Positions 8,901 to 17,226 of a stretch of 64,000 nt of DNA are shown here, piece by piece. Under the pieces are notes generated by a model that made no database searches, was not told the DNA's origin, and saw nothing but the letters and a program-made list of their open reading frames with translations. Origin of the DNA: Actinopolymorpha singaporensis (GTDB lineage: Bacteria > Actinomycetota > Actinomycetes > Propionibacteriales > Actinopolymorphaceae); NCBI RefSeq assembly GCF_900104745.1, contig NZ_LT629732.1, forward strand, positions 5,009,981-5,073,980. The letters are read 5' to 3'. The position numbers and the translations under genes are program-made. Numbering within the stretch: position 1 is the stretch's first letter; every line of letters starts with the position of its first letter.

Positions 8901-9353
8901 GTGCCGCTGGCTGTTCCAGTCGGGAAACGCCGCAACTGCCGCGAGTTCGTCCCACAGCCGGCGCGCGTAACGGTCGTCTCGTTCGACCGCGTAGGTCATG
9001 GCCAGCGAGTAGGTGCGGCGCACCACCTCCCGGCTGGTGTCGAGCAGGCGCAGACCGTCGGGGATGACGTACTTGGACACCGGCCGGCCGAGGATCGCGT
9101 CGGCGTCGGCCCGGACCTTGGCGTACCACACACCCGGCCGGCCGCCGGCAGCGACCGTGGACCGGAGCCGGTCGAAGTCACGCAGCAGCAGGCGCGGGTG
9201 GGTCGGGACGACGGAGTCCACCAGGCGACCTTCGGCCGCCCGTGTGCTGCCGGCAGCCGAGGCGGGACCGCCGGCCGGGGCGCGGGAGCCGGCGGACGCA
9301 CCGGGAAGGGCGGCGATGCCCAGGGTGGACAGGAGGAACGCGCGACGCTGCAT
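5946..9353 (-). CDS. Secreted multidomain heparinase II/III-type polysaccharide lyase
   Basis: 1135 residues from ATG at 9353 (GGAG 6 nt upstream). A Tat-type signal ([17 protein letters not shown]) starts the protein, fitting the tatA/tatC genes nearby. Then an alpha/alpha-toroid (about 45-350, including [22 protein letters not shown] and [16 protein letters not shown]) and a heparinase II/III-like C-terminal sheet (about 380-600, with [20 protein letters not shown]). C-terminal accessory modules follow: an Ig/cadherin-like stretch (about 650-750), F5/8 type C/CBM32-like (about 755-890), a Big_2-like domain (about 900-990) and a DNRLRE/CBM96-like domain (about 1000-1135). Expected to bind and cleave an acidic polysaccharide outside the cell; the substrate (alginate, glycosaminoglycan or other) cannot be read from sequence. 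Confidence 0.82.
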   Translation of the reverse strand: [1135 protein letters not shown]

Positions 9354-9478
9354 TGGGATCTCCGATCGGCTCGCGCCATCTGGATCAGCGTGCGAACGTG
9401 ACGAACCTCGACACTGGCAGCGCCTGCCACGCTCGGCAAGCGCTCTCCCACCGAATGTGCAGACCAGATCCGGCCGGG

Positions 9479-9500
9479 TGTCGGTGCGGTCGTCTAGGTT
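9479..9500 (+). promoter_or_regulatory. PafBC/RecA-NDp-type promoter of the 5'-3' exonuclease gene
   Basis: TGTCGGTG at 9479-9486, exactly 8 nt, then TAGGTT at 9495-9500, matching the mycobacterial DNA-damage promoter pattern TGTCRGTG-N8-TAnnnT. The start codon at 9507 is 6 nt past the -10 box, so the transcript would be leaderless or nearly so. The motif was defined in mycobacteria; its use here is inferred, but pafB and pafC are encoded 8-10 kb away. Confidence 0.7.
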
Positions 9501-9506
9501 GTCGCC

Positions 9507-10448
9507 ATGCCGAGCGCCGCAAGCGAGAAGACGCTGCTTCTCGACACCGCGTCCCTGTACTTCCGCGCCTTCTTCGGCGTGCCCGACTCCGTGCGTGCAC
9601 CCGACGGCACGCCGGTCAACGCCGTGCGCGGGCTGCTGGACTTCATCGCCCGTCTGGTGACCGACCACCAGCCGAGCCATCTGGTCGCCTGCTGGGACGA
9701 CGACTGGCGCCCGCAATGGCGGGTCGACCTGCTGCCGAGCTACAAGAGCCACCGGGTGGCCGAGGAGGTGCCGGGCGGCCCCGACGTGGAGGAGGCCCCG
9801 GACGCGCTGGAGACGCAGGTGCCGCTGATCCGTGCCGCTCTGGCCGCCCTGGGCATCGCGGTGGTCGGCGCCCCCGGATGCGAGGCCGACGACGTCATCG
9901 GAACCCTCACCGCTCGCTCCCCCCGGCCGGTCGACGTCGTGACCGGAGACCGCGACCTGTTCCAGCTGGTCGACGACTCCCGTGCGGTCCGCGTTCTCTA
10001 CACCGCGCGAGGCGTCGGGCGGCTGGACATCGTCGACGAGGCCTGGGTGGCGAAGAAGTACGCCATCCCGGGCCGGGCCTACGCCGACTACGCCGTGCTG
10101 CGGGGCGATCCTTCCGACGGGCTGCCGGGCGTGCCCGGCGTCGGCGACAAGACCGCGGCCGGACTTATCTCCAAGTACGCCGACCTCGACGGTGTGCTCG
10201 CCGCGGTCGAGGACGACAGCAGCGGCCTGGCGCCCGGCCTGCGGCTCAAGCTGCGGCAGGCGGGCGACTACCTCACCGCCGCGCGCGCCGTGGTGACCGT
10301 GCTGCCCGACGCCGAGCTGCCCGAGGTCGACGCCACCCTCCCCTCCGCACCGGCCGATCCGGACGGCTGGGCCCAGCTCGTACGGCAGTGGGGGCTCGGC
10401 GGGTCGGCCGAGCGGGTGGTGGCCGCACTGGCCCAGCGGGCCGGCTGA
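9507..10448 (+). CDS. 5'-3' exonuclease (PolI N-terminal/FEN-type)
   Basis: 313 residues, a stand-alone copy of the 5'-nuclease domain of DNA polymerase I. Metal-binding acidic residues are visible: D13 (LLDTASLYFR), E126/D128/D129 (GCEADDVIGTL), D148/D150 (VTGDRDLFQLV) and D201/D204 (LRGDPSDGLPG). A helix-hairpin-helix (PGVPGVGDKTAAGLI, about 207-221) follows for DNA-backbone binding. Expected to trim RNA primers or flaps and damaged 5' ends. No Shine-Dalgarno; the promoter upstream fits damage induction through PafBC. Divergent from the lyase gene. Confidence 0.9.
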   Translation: MPSAASEKTLLLDTASLYFRAFFGVPDSVRAPDGTPVNAVRGLLDFIARLVTDHQPSHLVACWDDDWRPQWRVDLLPSYKSHRVAEEVPGGPDVEEAPDALETQVPLIRAALAALGIAVVGAPGCEADDVIGTLTARSPRPVDVVTGDRDLFQLVDDSRAVRVLYTARGVGRLDIVDEAWVAKKYAIPGRAYADYAVLRGDPSDGLPGVPGVGDKTAAGLISKYADLDGVLAAVEDDSSGLAPGLRLKLRQAGDYLTAARAVVTVLPDAELPEVDATLPSAPADPDGWAQLVRQWGLGGSAERVVAALAQRAG

Positions 10449-10518
10449 CCCCGGCCGACCCCCGGCCGACGCCGGTGGTCCAGGCCGGCGCTGCCCGGTG
10501 CGAGGCCGGCCTGACGAC

Positions 10519-11607
10519 TCACGGCTCCAGCAGGTCCCGCTCCGGCAGCGCCGGGAACGGCGCGTGCGGCTCGGTCTGGTACCAGAACGCAGTCGACGCG
10601 ATGTCGTCCTCCAGCGGGCGGAAGCGCGCCTGACCGCGCAGCGACGACTTGAAGCCGAGCGCCTGGATGGTCACCCGCAGGTCGCCGGTGAAGCGGATCG
10701 GGTCCTGCACGTGCCAGCGGTACAACCCGAACCTCTGCTGGGTACGCATGAACCCGTCCGGCACCAGCACCTGCGGCATGCCCAGGTAGGGCGTACTGAA
10801 CGCGCCGTACGCGCCCTTGGGATGCTCGAACGCCCACGCCCCGCCGAAGTAGTCCTCGGTGCCGGTGCCGCAGATGGTGGGAAACTCCTCGTCCCCGTCC
10901 AGGTAGAACTTCAGCTCGCCTTCGCCCCACCAGCCGTCGTGGTGGGACTCCCAGGCGATGTAGGTCCCCACGTAGTGGCCCTGGCCGCGCACGCCCGACA
11001 GCAGCGTGTGCACCTCGCCGTGCGGGAGCGGGTCGCTGCGCCGCCACTGGGCGTGGAAGTAGGCGCGGTCCTGCTCGACCTCGGTGAGCGCGTAGGTGAT
11101 CTGGTAGAAGAATCCGCGGACGGGTTCGGGGTCGAGGTTCTCCACGGTGATCCGGGCGTGCCCGCGAAACGGCATCTCCCAGTAGGAGTTGAAGCCGCCG
11201 GTGGGGTTGACCGCCACCGGGACCGAGTTGATCTGCGCGAACTCTCCCCAGCCGTGGCAGAAGAAGTCACCGAGTGGCACCTCGACCGAGGGGTTCTCCT
11301 CACCGTCCCAGTAGCACCGCAGGACGAGCCGTCGCCACGCCGTCGGCGTGACCGTGATCCACACGTGCTGGATCGCTCCGGGTCCGTCGATGTCGGCCAG
11401 CGTCACCACCGACTCGCCGGGAAGCTCGATGCAGGGACGAACCTTCCAGCCCTGTCCGAGTTCTCGGGCGGCGCCCTCCCCCGCGGTGGCGCGCGCACCG
11501 CCGGCGCGTGACCCGTCGGGGTTCTCCGCGCTGATCGACCTGGTCTGTGCGGACGAGAGCCGGCTCAGGTTGCCCAGGTGCATGCCGAGGCCGTTGAAGT
11601 CGGACAA
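10519..11607 (-). CDS. GH172-family (DUF2961) glycoside hydrolase
   Basis: 362 residues from TTG at 11607. The DUF2961/GH172 signature is clear: FNGLGMHLGNLSRLS and TRSISAENPDG at the N-terminus, then DIDGPGAIQHVWIT, LGDFFCHGWGEF, GFNSYWEMPFR, WWGEGELKFYLDGDEEFPTI and TGTEDYFGGAWAF. Characterised members act on fructofuranosides or arabinofuranosides. No signal peptide, so likely cytoplasmic. TTG 11607 is chosen because GGAGG lies 5 nt upstream; an in-frame TTG at 11628 lacks one. It lies about 1 kb from the secreted lyase but on the far side of the exonuclease gene. Confidence 0.82.
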   Translation of the reverse strand: MSDFNGLGMHLGNLSRLSSAQTRSISAENPDGSRAGGARATAGEGAARELGQGWKVRPCIELPGESVVTLADIDGPGAIQHVWITVTPTAWRRLVLRCYWDGEENPSVEVPLGDFFCHGWGEFAQINSVPVAVNPTGGFNSYWEMPFRGHARITVENLDPEPVRGFFYQITYALTEVEQDRAYFHAQWRRSDPLPHGEVHTLLSGVRGQGHYVGTYIAWESHHDGWWGEGELKFYLDGDEEFPTICGTGTEDYFGGAWAFEHPKGAYGAFSTPYLGMPQVLVPDGFMRTQQRFGLYRWHVQDPIRFTGDLRVTIQALGFKSSLRGQARFRPLEDDIASTAFWYQTEPHAPFPALPERDLLEP

Positions 11608-11676
11608 GGGTTCCTCCGGTGGCGTCAACTCCTGCTTGCGCAGCCAGCCAACCGGATCGGCGGCGGCCGGGCCACG

Positions 11677-11720
11677 GCTGCGGGTGATCCTGACCGCACG
11701 CGGTCAGGATCACCCGCAGC
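11677..11720. terminator. Perfect 20-bp stem hairpin between helicase and GH172 genes
   Basis: Arms 11677-11696 and 11701-11720 are exact reverse complements with a CACG loop. There is no T-run, as usual for actinobacterial terminators. It lies 124 bp past the helicase stop on the minus strand and 70 bp before the GH172 start. It most likely ends helicase transcription. The rest of 11608-11843 shows no gene. Confidence 0.6.
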
Positions 11721-11843
11721 CGGTCAGGTGAGCAGGCAGCCGTCGGTCAGCCGTCGACCACTCGGCGTGTCAGTCGGGCACCGGCACGGACACCGAGGAG
11801 GCCAGGCCGTGAACCGGGGCCGGGCCCGGCACACCGCTCGGCG

Positions 11844-14585
11844 TCAGTCGGCGTCGGAGGCCACCGAGGCGTACGCCACCACACCGCGGCGCAGCGTCTC
11901 CACCGTCGCCCGTGCGGTCCTGCGCAACGGCCCGCCGCCGGCGGCGTCGGCCACCTGGTCGGCCAGGTCGACGATCTGCTTGACCCAGCGCACGAAGTCG
12001 CCCGCCGCGAGCCCGGTCTCGTCGAGCACATCGGCCAATGGTGCGCCGGACGCCCAGCGGTAGGCCGCCCAGGCGAAACCGAGGTCGGGCTCGCGCAGGA
12101 AGTCCAGCCGGAAGGAGTCCTCCAGGCTGTCCAGGTCGCCCCAGATCCGCACCACCGCGCCGAGCGCCTCCCGCGCCGCGCCGCCGGGCAGCTTGGGCGG
12201 CCCCACGTCGTCGGGTGTGCGGGACTCGTACGCCAGCGCGGACAGGCAGGCTGCCAGCTCCGGTGGGGTGAGGTCGTCCCACACGCCCTGGCGCAGCGAC
12301 TCCGCGGCCACCAGGTCGAGCTCGCTGTAGATGCGCGACAGCCGATCACCGGCCTCGGTGGTCCGGTCGCCGTGGAGGTACTCCAGCTCGTCCAGCACCT
12401 CACACACCCGGTCGAACTGCCGGGCGATGGTGTTGGACCGCGACTCCACCCGCCGCTGCAGCCCCTCGGTCTCCCTGCGCAGCTTGAAGTAGCGCTCGGC
12501 CCAGCGGGCGTGGTCCTCGCGGTCTGAGCAGCCGTGGCAGGGATGGGACCGCATCGCGGCGCGCAGGTCCTGGAGGTACTGGTCGTCCTCGGCCGGCGAG
12601 CCGCGGCGGCGCCGACTGGGCAGGTCGGCGTGGTCGGGCGACTTCTGCCGCAGCGTGGAGGCCAGGTCGCGCCGGTGCTGGGCGTTGCGCGGGTTGAACG
12701 ACCGCGGCAGCCGCATCCTGGTGAGCGACTCCACCGGCTGGGGGAAGTCCACCAGCGACAGCTTCCGCACCCGGCGGTCCTCGGTCAGCACCGTCGGCCG
12801 GGGGCCGTCGCCACCGGCCGCGTGACCGGGGTCGAGGACCACCGCGATGCCCGCCTGCCGCCCGGCAGGGACGGCGATGACGTCACCCGACCGCAGCCGG
12901 CCGAGGGAGTCCACGACCTCCGCGCGCCGGTCGGCGCGACGGCGCCGGGACTGGGAGTTCTCGTGTTCCTTGATCCGCCGGCGCAGCGTGGCGTACTCCA
13001 TGAAGTCGCCGAGGTGGCACTCCATGCCCTCGCGGTAGCCGTCCATCGCCTCCTCGTTGCGACGGACCTGGCGGACCAGCCCGACCACCGCCCGGTCGGC
13101 CTGGAACTGCGCGAACGACGACTCCAGCAGCTCGCGCGCCCGTTCCCGCCCGAACTGGCGGACGAGGTTGACCGCCATGTTGTACGACGGGCGGAAACTG
13201 GACCGCAGCGGATAGGTGCGGGTGGAGGCGAGGCCGGCGACGGAGGCGGGTTCGAGTCCGGGCTGCCACAGGACGACGCCGTGACCCTCGACGTCGATGC
13301 CTCGCCGGCCGGCCCGACCCGTGAGCTGGGTGTACTCCCCCGGCGTGATGTCGGCGTGGGTCTGGCCGTTCCACTTGACCAGCTTCTCCAGCACCACCGA
13401 CCGCGCCGGCATGTTGATTCCGAGCGCGAGCGTCTCGGTGGCGAACACGAGCCGCACCAGCCCCCGGGCGAACAACACCTCCACGATCTCCTTGAACGTG
13501 GGCAGCATCCCGGCGTGATGGGAGGCGATCCCGCGTTCGAGGCCCTCCAGCCACTCGTGGTAGCCGAGCACCGCGAGGTCTTCCGGGGGCATGTCGGCGG
13601 TCCGGGACTCGGCGTAGGCGCGGATCTGCGCGGCCTGGTCGGGCCGGGTGAGCCGGATGCCGGAGTACAGGCACTGCAGGACGGCCGCGTCGCAGGCCTG
13701 TCGGCTGAAGATGAACACGATCGCCGGCAGCAGGCCCTCGGCCTCCAGCTTCTCCGCCACCTGCGCCCGGCTCGGGGTGAAGGCGATCCGGCTTCCGCCG
13801 CGCGGCTGGCGCCCGCGGCGTGGTCCGCGGTCGTCGCGGCGGGCGAACCGCCAGTGGTCGCGCACGATCCGGGCCAGCTCGGGGTTGACCTTCGCGCTGT
13901 CACCGGGCCGCCCGGTGTCGGCGAACAGGTCGTACATCCGCCGGCCGACCATCACGTGCTGGAACAGCGGAACCGGCCGGCGCTCCTCCACCACGATCTC
14001 GGTGTGCCCGCGCACCGTCGCCAGCCACTCGCCGAACTCCTCGGCGTTGGACACGGTGGCCGACAGCGACACCAGCTGCACCGACTCGGGGAGGTGGATG
14101 ATCACCTCCTCCCACGTCGCACCCCGGAACGGGTCGGCGAGGTAGTGCACCTCGTCCATCACGACGTAGGACAGGCCGCGCAGCGTCGAGGAGCCGGCGT
14201 AGAGCATGTTGCGGAGGACCTCGGTGGTCATCACCACCACAGGTGCCTCGCCGTTGATCGTGTTGTCGCCGGTCAGCAGGCCCACCCGCTCCAGGCCGTA
14301 GCGCTGGACGAGTTCGGCGTACTTCTGGTTGGACAGTGCCTTGATCGGCGTGGTGTAGAAACACTTGCCGCCGGTCTCCAGCGCACGATGGACGGCGTAC
14401 TCGCCCACCACCGTCTTGCCCGAGCCGGTCGGTGCTGCCACGAGCACGCCCTTGCCGTCCTCCAGCGCGGCGCAGGCGGTGATCTGGAACGGGTCGAATT
14501 CGAAGTCGTAGAGCTGTCGAAACGCCTGGAACGAGGTGCCGTTGGCGGCCTGGAACCGGGCGTACCGCTCCGCCGGGGAGCTCAT
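11844..14585 (-). CDS. helY: DEAD/DEAH-box RNA helicase of the Ski2/Mtr4 type (HelY-like)
   Basis: 913 residues from ATG at 14585. Superfamily 2 motifs in order: Walker A APTGSGKT (about 51-58), TPIKALSNQKY, DEVH box (about 144-147, VVMDEVHYLAD), SATVSN, later FATETLALGINMPAR and QLTGRAGRRGID. A long C-terminal region corresponds to the rRNA-processing-arch and helical (DSHCT) domain of Mtr4/Dob1 proteins. Likely an RNA-surveillance or rRNA helicase; gene position beside tatC and pafBC is the usual actinobacterial one. TAGCCT (14593-14598) 7 nt before the ATG supports this start and a leaderless message; an in-frame ATG at 14615 precedes that box. Confidence 0.9.
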   Translation of the reverse strand: MSSPAERYARFQAANGTSFQAFRQLYDFEFDPFQITACAALEDGKGVLVAAPTGSGKTVVGEYAVHRALETGGKCFYTTPIKALSNQKYAELVQRYGLERVGLLTGDNTINGEAPVVVMTTEVLRNMLYAGSSTLRGLSYVVMDEVHYLADPFRGATWEEVIIHLPESVQLVSLSATVSNAEEFGEWLATVRGHTEIVVEERRPVPLFQHVMVGRRMYDLFADTGRPGDSAKVNPELARIVRDHWRFARRDDRGPRRGRQPRGGSRIAFTPSRAQVAEKLEAEGLLPAIVFIFSRQACDAAVLQCLYSGIRLTRPDQAAQIRAYAESRTADMPPEDLAVLGYHEWLEGLERGIASHHAGMLPTFKEIVEVLFARGLVRLVFATETLALGINMPARSVVLEKLVKWNGQTHADITPGEYTQLTGRAGRRGIDVEGHGVVLWQPGLEPASVAGLASTRTYPLRSSFRPSYNMAVNLVRQFGRERARELLESSFAQFQADRAVVGLVRQVRRNEEAMDGYREGMECHLGDFMEYATLRRRIKEHENSQSRRRRADRRAEVVDSLGRLRSGDVIAVPAGRQAGIAVVLDPGHAAGGDGPRPTVLTEDRRVRKLSLVDFPQPVESLTRMRLPRSFNPRNAQHRRDLASTLRQKSPDHADLPSRRRRGSPAEDDQYLQDLRAAMRSHPCHGCSDREDHARWAERYFKLRRETEGLQRRVESRSNTIARQFDRVCEVLDELEYLHGDRTTEAGDRLSRIYSELDLVAAESLRQGVWDDLTPPELAACLSALAYESRTPDDVGPPKLPGGAAREALGAVVRIWGDLDSLEDSFRLDFLREPDLGFAWAAYRWASGAPLADVLDETGLAAGDFVRWVKQIVDLADQVADAAGGGPLRRTARATVETLRRGVVAYASVASDAD

Positions 14586-14638
14586 GGCCTCAAGGCTACG
14601 GTGTCCCGCCCCCATTCACCCCGGGGCGGGTCGGAGCC

Positions 14639-15523
14639 TCAGCGCGGCGGTGGGGCGAACACCTGCAGCGCGCCCGGCACGCACTCAACGGTCAGGGGCA
14701 GCGGGCCCATCCGCTCGCCGTCGGCGTAGGCGGTGATTCCCGCAGACGCGACGCTCACCGTCTTGGCGCGGTACATCGTCACGGCCGGATGCCCGACATG
14801 GGTGCCCTTGCCGAGTTTCGGGAAGAGGCGTACGAGTTCGTGCCGGGAGAGGGGGCCGATCACCGCGACGTCCAGCAGCCCGTCGGCTGGGTCGGCGCCG
14901 GCACAGATCTGCAGCCCGCCGCCGTAGGAGGGGGTCACGCCGACCGCGACCAGCAGTGCTTCCGCCTGCTCCTCCTCCTGGTCGAGTTCGAGGACGAACC
15001 GCTGCGGGCGGAAGGATTTGAGCTCCCCGACCACCGCGAGGTCGTACCGCAGCCGCCCGCGTGGCCAGGTCATCCCGGCCACCCGTTCGGCCACGCGGGA
15101 GTCGAAACCGGCGCAGAGCACCGTGGAGAACAACTCGCTGCCGACCCGGCCAAGATCCTGCGCCCGGGTGAATCCGGCCACCACGATGTCGGCGGCCGCC
15201 AGCGGGTCGCCGACAGGCGCGCCGACGGACCGGGCGAGGTCGTTGCCGGTGCCTGCCGGAATCACGCCGAGCGGAGTGCCGGTCTCGGCGACCGCCTGCA
15301 GGGCGAGGTGGGCCATGCCGTCGCCGCCGACCACCACCAGGCCGTCGACGCCCCGGGCGACTGCCCGGCGGGCGAGATCGGCCGCTTCGTCGGCGTCCCG
15401 TCCGGCCTCCCAGCGGGCACGGATGCCCGCCTCGGTCAGCCGTTCGGTGACCGGCTCGGCGAGCCGGGCACCGCGGCCGCGGCCGGAGGTGGGATTGACC
15501 AGAACCGCGATCTCTCGGAGCAC
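14639..15523 (-). CDS. YegS/DgkB-type lipid (diacylglycerol) kinase family protein
   Basis: 294 residues with the DAGK catalytic fold: VLVNPTSGRGRGAR (about 8-20), GGDG nucleotide-binding motif at 66-69, and IPAGTGNDLARS at 88-99. The C-terminal strand VSVASAGITAYADGERMG completes the fold. Expected to phosphorylate diacylglycerol or a related lipid at the membrane. GTG start at 15523 is preceded by TACGCT (15530-15535) with a 6-nt gap, so leaderless transcription is likely. Confidence 0.88.
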   Translation of the reverse strand: MLREIAVLVNPTSGRGRGARLAEPVTERLTEAGIRARWEAGRDADEAADLARRAVARGVDGLVVVGGDGMAHLALQAVAETGTPLGVIPAGTGNDLARSVGAPVGDPLAAADIVVAGFTRAQDLGRVGSELFSTVLCAGFDSRVAERVAGMTWPRGRLRYDLAVVGELKSFRPQRFVLELDQEEEQAEALLVAVGVTPSYGGGLQICAGADPADGLLDVAVIGPLSRHELVRLFPKLGKGTHVGHPAVTMYRAKTVSVASAGITAYADGERMGPLPLTVECVPGALQVFAPPPR

Positions 15524-15623
15524 GCGGCGAGCGTAGCGCCCCTACCGAGCCGCGGCAGCGGCGGTCTCGAACTCACAGGTCGGCGTGACCTGACCGCCGT
15601 GGCCGCCTCGGGCCGGACGGGCG

Positions 15624-16481
15624 TCAGTCGTCGCGTCCGGCGCGTTCGATCCCCTCGATGTCGATGCCCTGGGCGACCAGCCGGGCCTTGCGCCGCCGGT
15701 CCGTCAGCCGGGCGATCTGCTCCGACGCCAGGAAGAGGATCGTCATCGGGACGGCCAGGATGAGCATCGTCACCGGGTCGGTGGAGGGCGTGGCGACCGC
15801 CGCGAACACGAAGATGCCGAAGACGATCCAGGCCCGCGCCCTGGCCAGGGTCGCCGAGGACAGCACACCGACGAGGTTCAGCATGACGACGAAGACCGGG
15901 ATCTCGAACGCGACGCCGAAGACCAGCAACAGCCGCAGGACGAACGACAAGAAGACGTCGACGCTCGGATAGTTGGACACCCCGCTCGGGGTGAAGTCGA
16001 TCAGGACGTTCAGGCCCTTGGGCATCGCGTAGTAACCGACCACCACGCCGCCGATGAACAGCGGCGCCGCCGAGCCCATGAACACCATCGTCCACTTGCG
16101 CTCGTTGCGATGCAGGCCGGGCAGGATGAACGCCCACAGTTGGTACAGCCAAACCGGAGAGGACACCACCAGCCCGGCGATCAGCGCCACCTTGAGCTGC
16201 AGCATCAGCGGGCCGGCCACGTCGCCGAAGACCAGCTTGACGTCGACCTGCCGCTTGGCCTGGAGATGGCTGATGGCCTGGTCGAGGGGTTCACGCAGGA
16301 GGGTGAACAACTGATCGTAGAAGATCCAGCCGAGGATCATCCCGAGCAGGATCGCACCCACGGCCTTGAACAGCCGTGACCGAAGCTCGCGAAGATGCTC
16401 GACGAGCGCCATCCGCCCTTCGGGGTCCGGCGGCGGCTTGGAAGTACGCCGGACTCGCAACCGGCCGAGGGACAGGCTCAC
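15624..16481 (-). CDS. tatC: Sec-independent (twin-arginine) translocase subunit TatC
   Basis: 285 residues with six predicted membrane helices. TatC hallmarks: MALVEHLRELRSRLFKAVGAI near the N-terminus, the conserved cytoplasmic-side segment, and later FEIPVFVVMLNLVGVLSS and DPVTMLILAVPMTILFLASE. It forms the receptor of the Tat pathway, recognising RR signal peptides such as that of the lyase at 5946-9353. GGGAG precedes the GTG start. Lies 52 bp after tatA. Confidence 0.95.
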   Translation of the reverse strand: MSLSLGRLRVRRTSKPPPDPEGRMALVEHLRELRSRLFKAVGAILLGMILGWIFYDQLFTLLREPLDQAISHLQAKRQVDVKLVFGDVAGPLMLQLKVALIAGLVVSSPVWLYQLWAFILPGLHRNERKWTMVFMGSAAPLFIGGVVVGYYAMPKGLNVLIDFTPSGVSNYPSVDVFLSFVLRLLLVFGVAFEIPVFVVMLNLVGVLSSATLARARAWIVFGIFVFAAVATPSTDPVTMLILAVPMTILFLASEQIARLTDRRRKARLVAQGIDIEGIERAGRDD

Positions 16482-16533
16482 GACACTCCCAAGTAGGCGC
16501 CGCCCCGCTCACCGCGGGTCGGCGCGGACTGGC

Positions 16534-16818
16534 TCACCGGTTGGGGCTGTTGGTGTGCTGGGGGTCCTCGACGGGCTGCTGGACCGGCTGCTGACCCGGC
16601 TGCACCGAGCCGTTGGTGGTGTTGGTCTGGTGGTAGACCGGCTGCTGCTGCGGCGGCGCGGCGACCTCCTGCGGCCGGTCGTCGTCGCGGACTTCCTTCT
16701 TGAAGATCTTCAACGCCTGGCCGAGGCCCTTGGCGGTCTGCGGGAGACGCGTCGCACCGAAGAGCAACACGAGGACGACCCCGATGATGATCAGCTCGGT
16801 CGGTCCAAGAGATCCCAT
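16534..16818 (-). CDS. tatA: Twin-arginine translocase subunit TatA
   Basis: 94 residues: a short N-out helix (GPTELIIIGVVLVLLFG), the FGATRLPQTAKGLGQALKIFKKEV hinge and amphipathic helix, then a Gln/Pro-rich unstructured tail with QPVQQPV-like repeats. Forms the translocation pore with TatC. ATG preceded by GAGAGG. Ordered pafB-pafC-small membrane protein-tatA-tatC, the standard actinobacterial arrangement. Confidence 0.95.
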   Translation of the reverse strand: MGSLGPTELIIIGVVLVLLFGATRLPQTAKGLGQALKIFKKEVRDDDRPQEVAAPPQQQPVYHQTNTTNGSVQPGQQPVQQPVEDPQHTNSPNR

Positions 16819-16890
16819 GATTAGCCTCTCAGTCGGCGATTTCTCGCTCGATGGTACGCCCTGATCCCCCGAACGAGGGGTCAGGTCGGT

Positions 16891-17214
16891 TCAGCCTCCG
16901 TGACCGGCCCCGGCCGTGGCACGCCGACGCGATGGGGTCGGACCACGACGGTCGGTGAGGCGTTCCCGGTGCCGGCCGGCTCCGCGAACAGGTCCGGGGC
17001 GACCCCTACCCGGTGTGGGCCGGGACCTCGCCGGTGCGGCTCCGGTGGCTTTGGCGTCTTCGTCGCCCGACCGCTCGGTGGCGATCTGCAGCTTGCGTTC
17101 GGCCGCGGCCAGCTCCGTGAGCACCCCCTTCGCCCGGCGCCACAACCAGACACCGAGCAGGGAGTGGAGAACCACCGCGAACACGGCGATTCCCCCGAAG
17201 ATCAGGAGCCACAT
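16891..17214 (-). CDS. Small single-span membrane protein, function unknown
   Basis: 107 residues from ATG at 17214 (GTG at 17217 also possible). One N-terminal membrane helix (WLLIFGGIAVFAVVLHSLLGVWLW), a short helix KGVLTELAAAERKL, then a basic, Gly/Pro/Arg-rich unstructured tail. No family recognised. It sits between pafC (12-bp gap) and tatA, so it is probably co-transcribed; the position suggests an envelope role but nothing in the sequence proves it. Confidence 0.6.
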   Translation of the reverse strand: MWLLIFGGIAVFAVVLHSLLGVWLWRRAKGVLTELAAAERKLQIATERSGDEDAKATGAAPARSRPTPGRGRPGPVRGAGRHRERLTDRRGPTPSRRRATAGAGHGG

Positions 17215-17226
17215 CACGCGGAGAGA

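Noticed and set aside
12534-14729. Long open frame antisense to the helicase gene
   Set aside because: No recognisable domain and covers a full-length helicase with all motifs on the minus strand.
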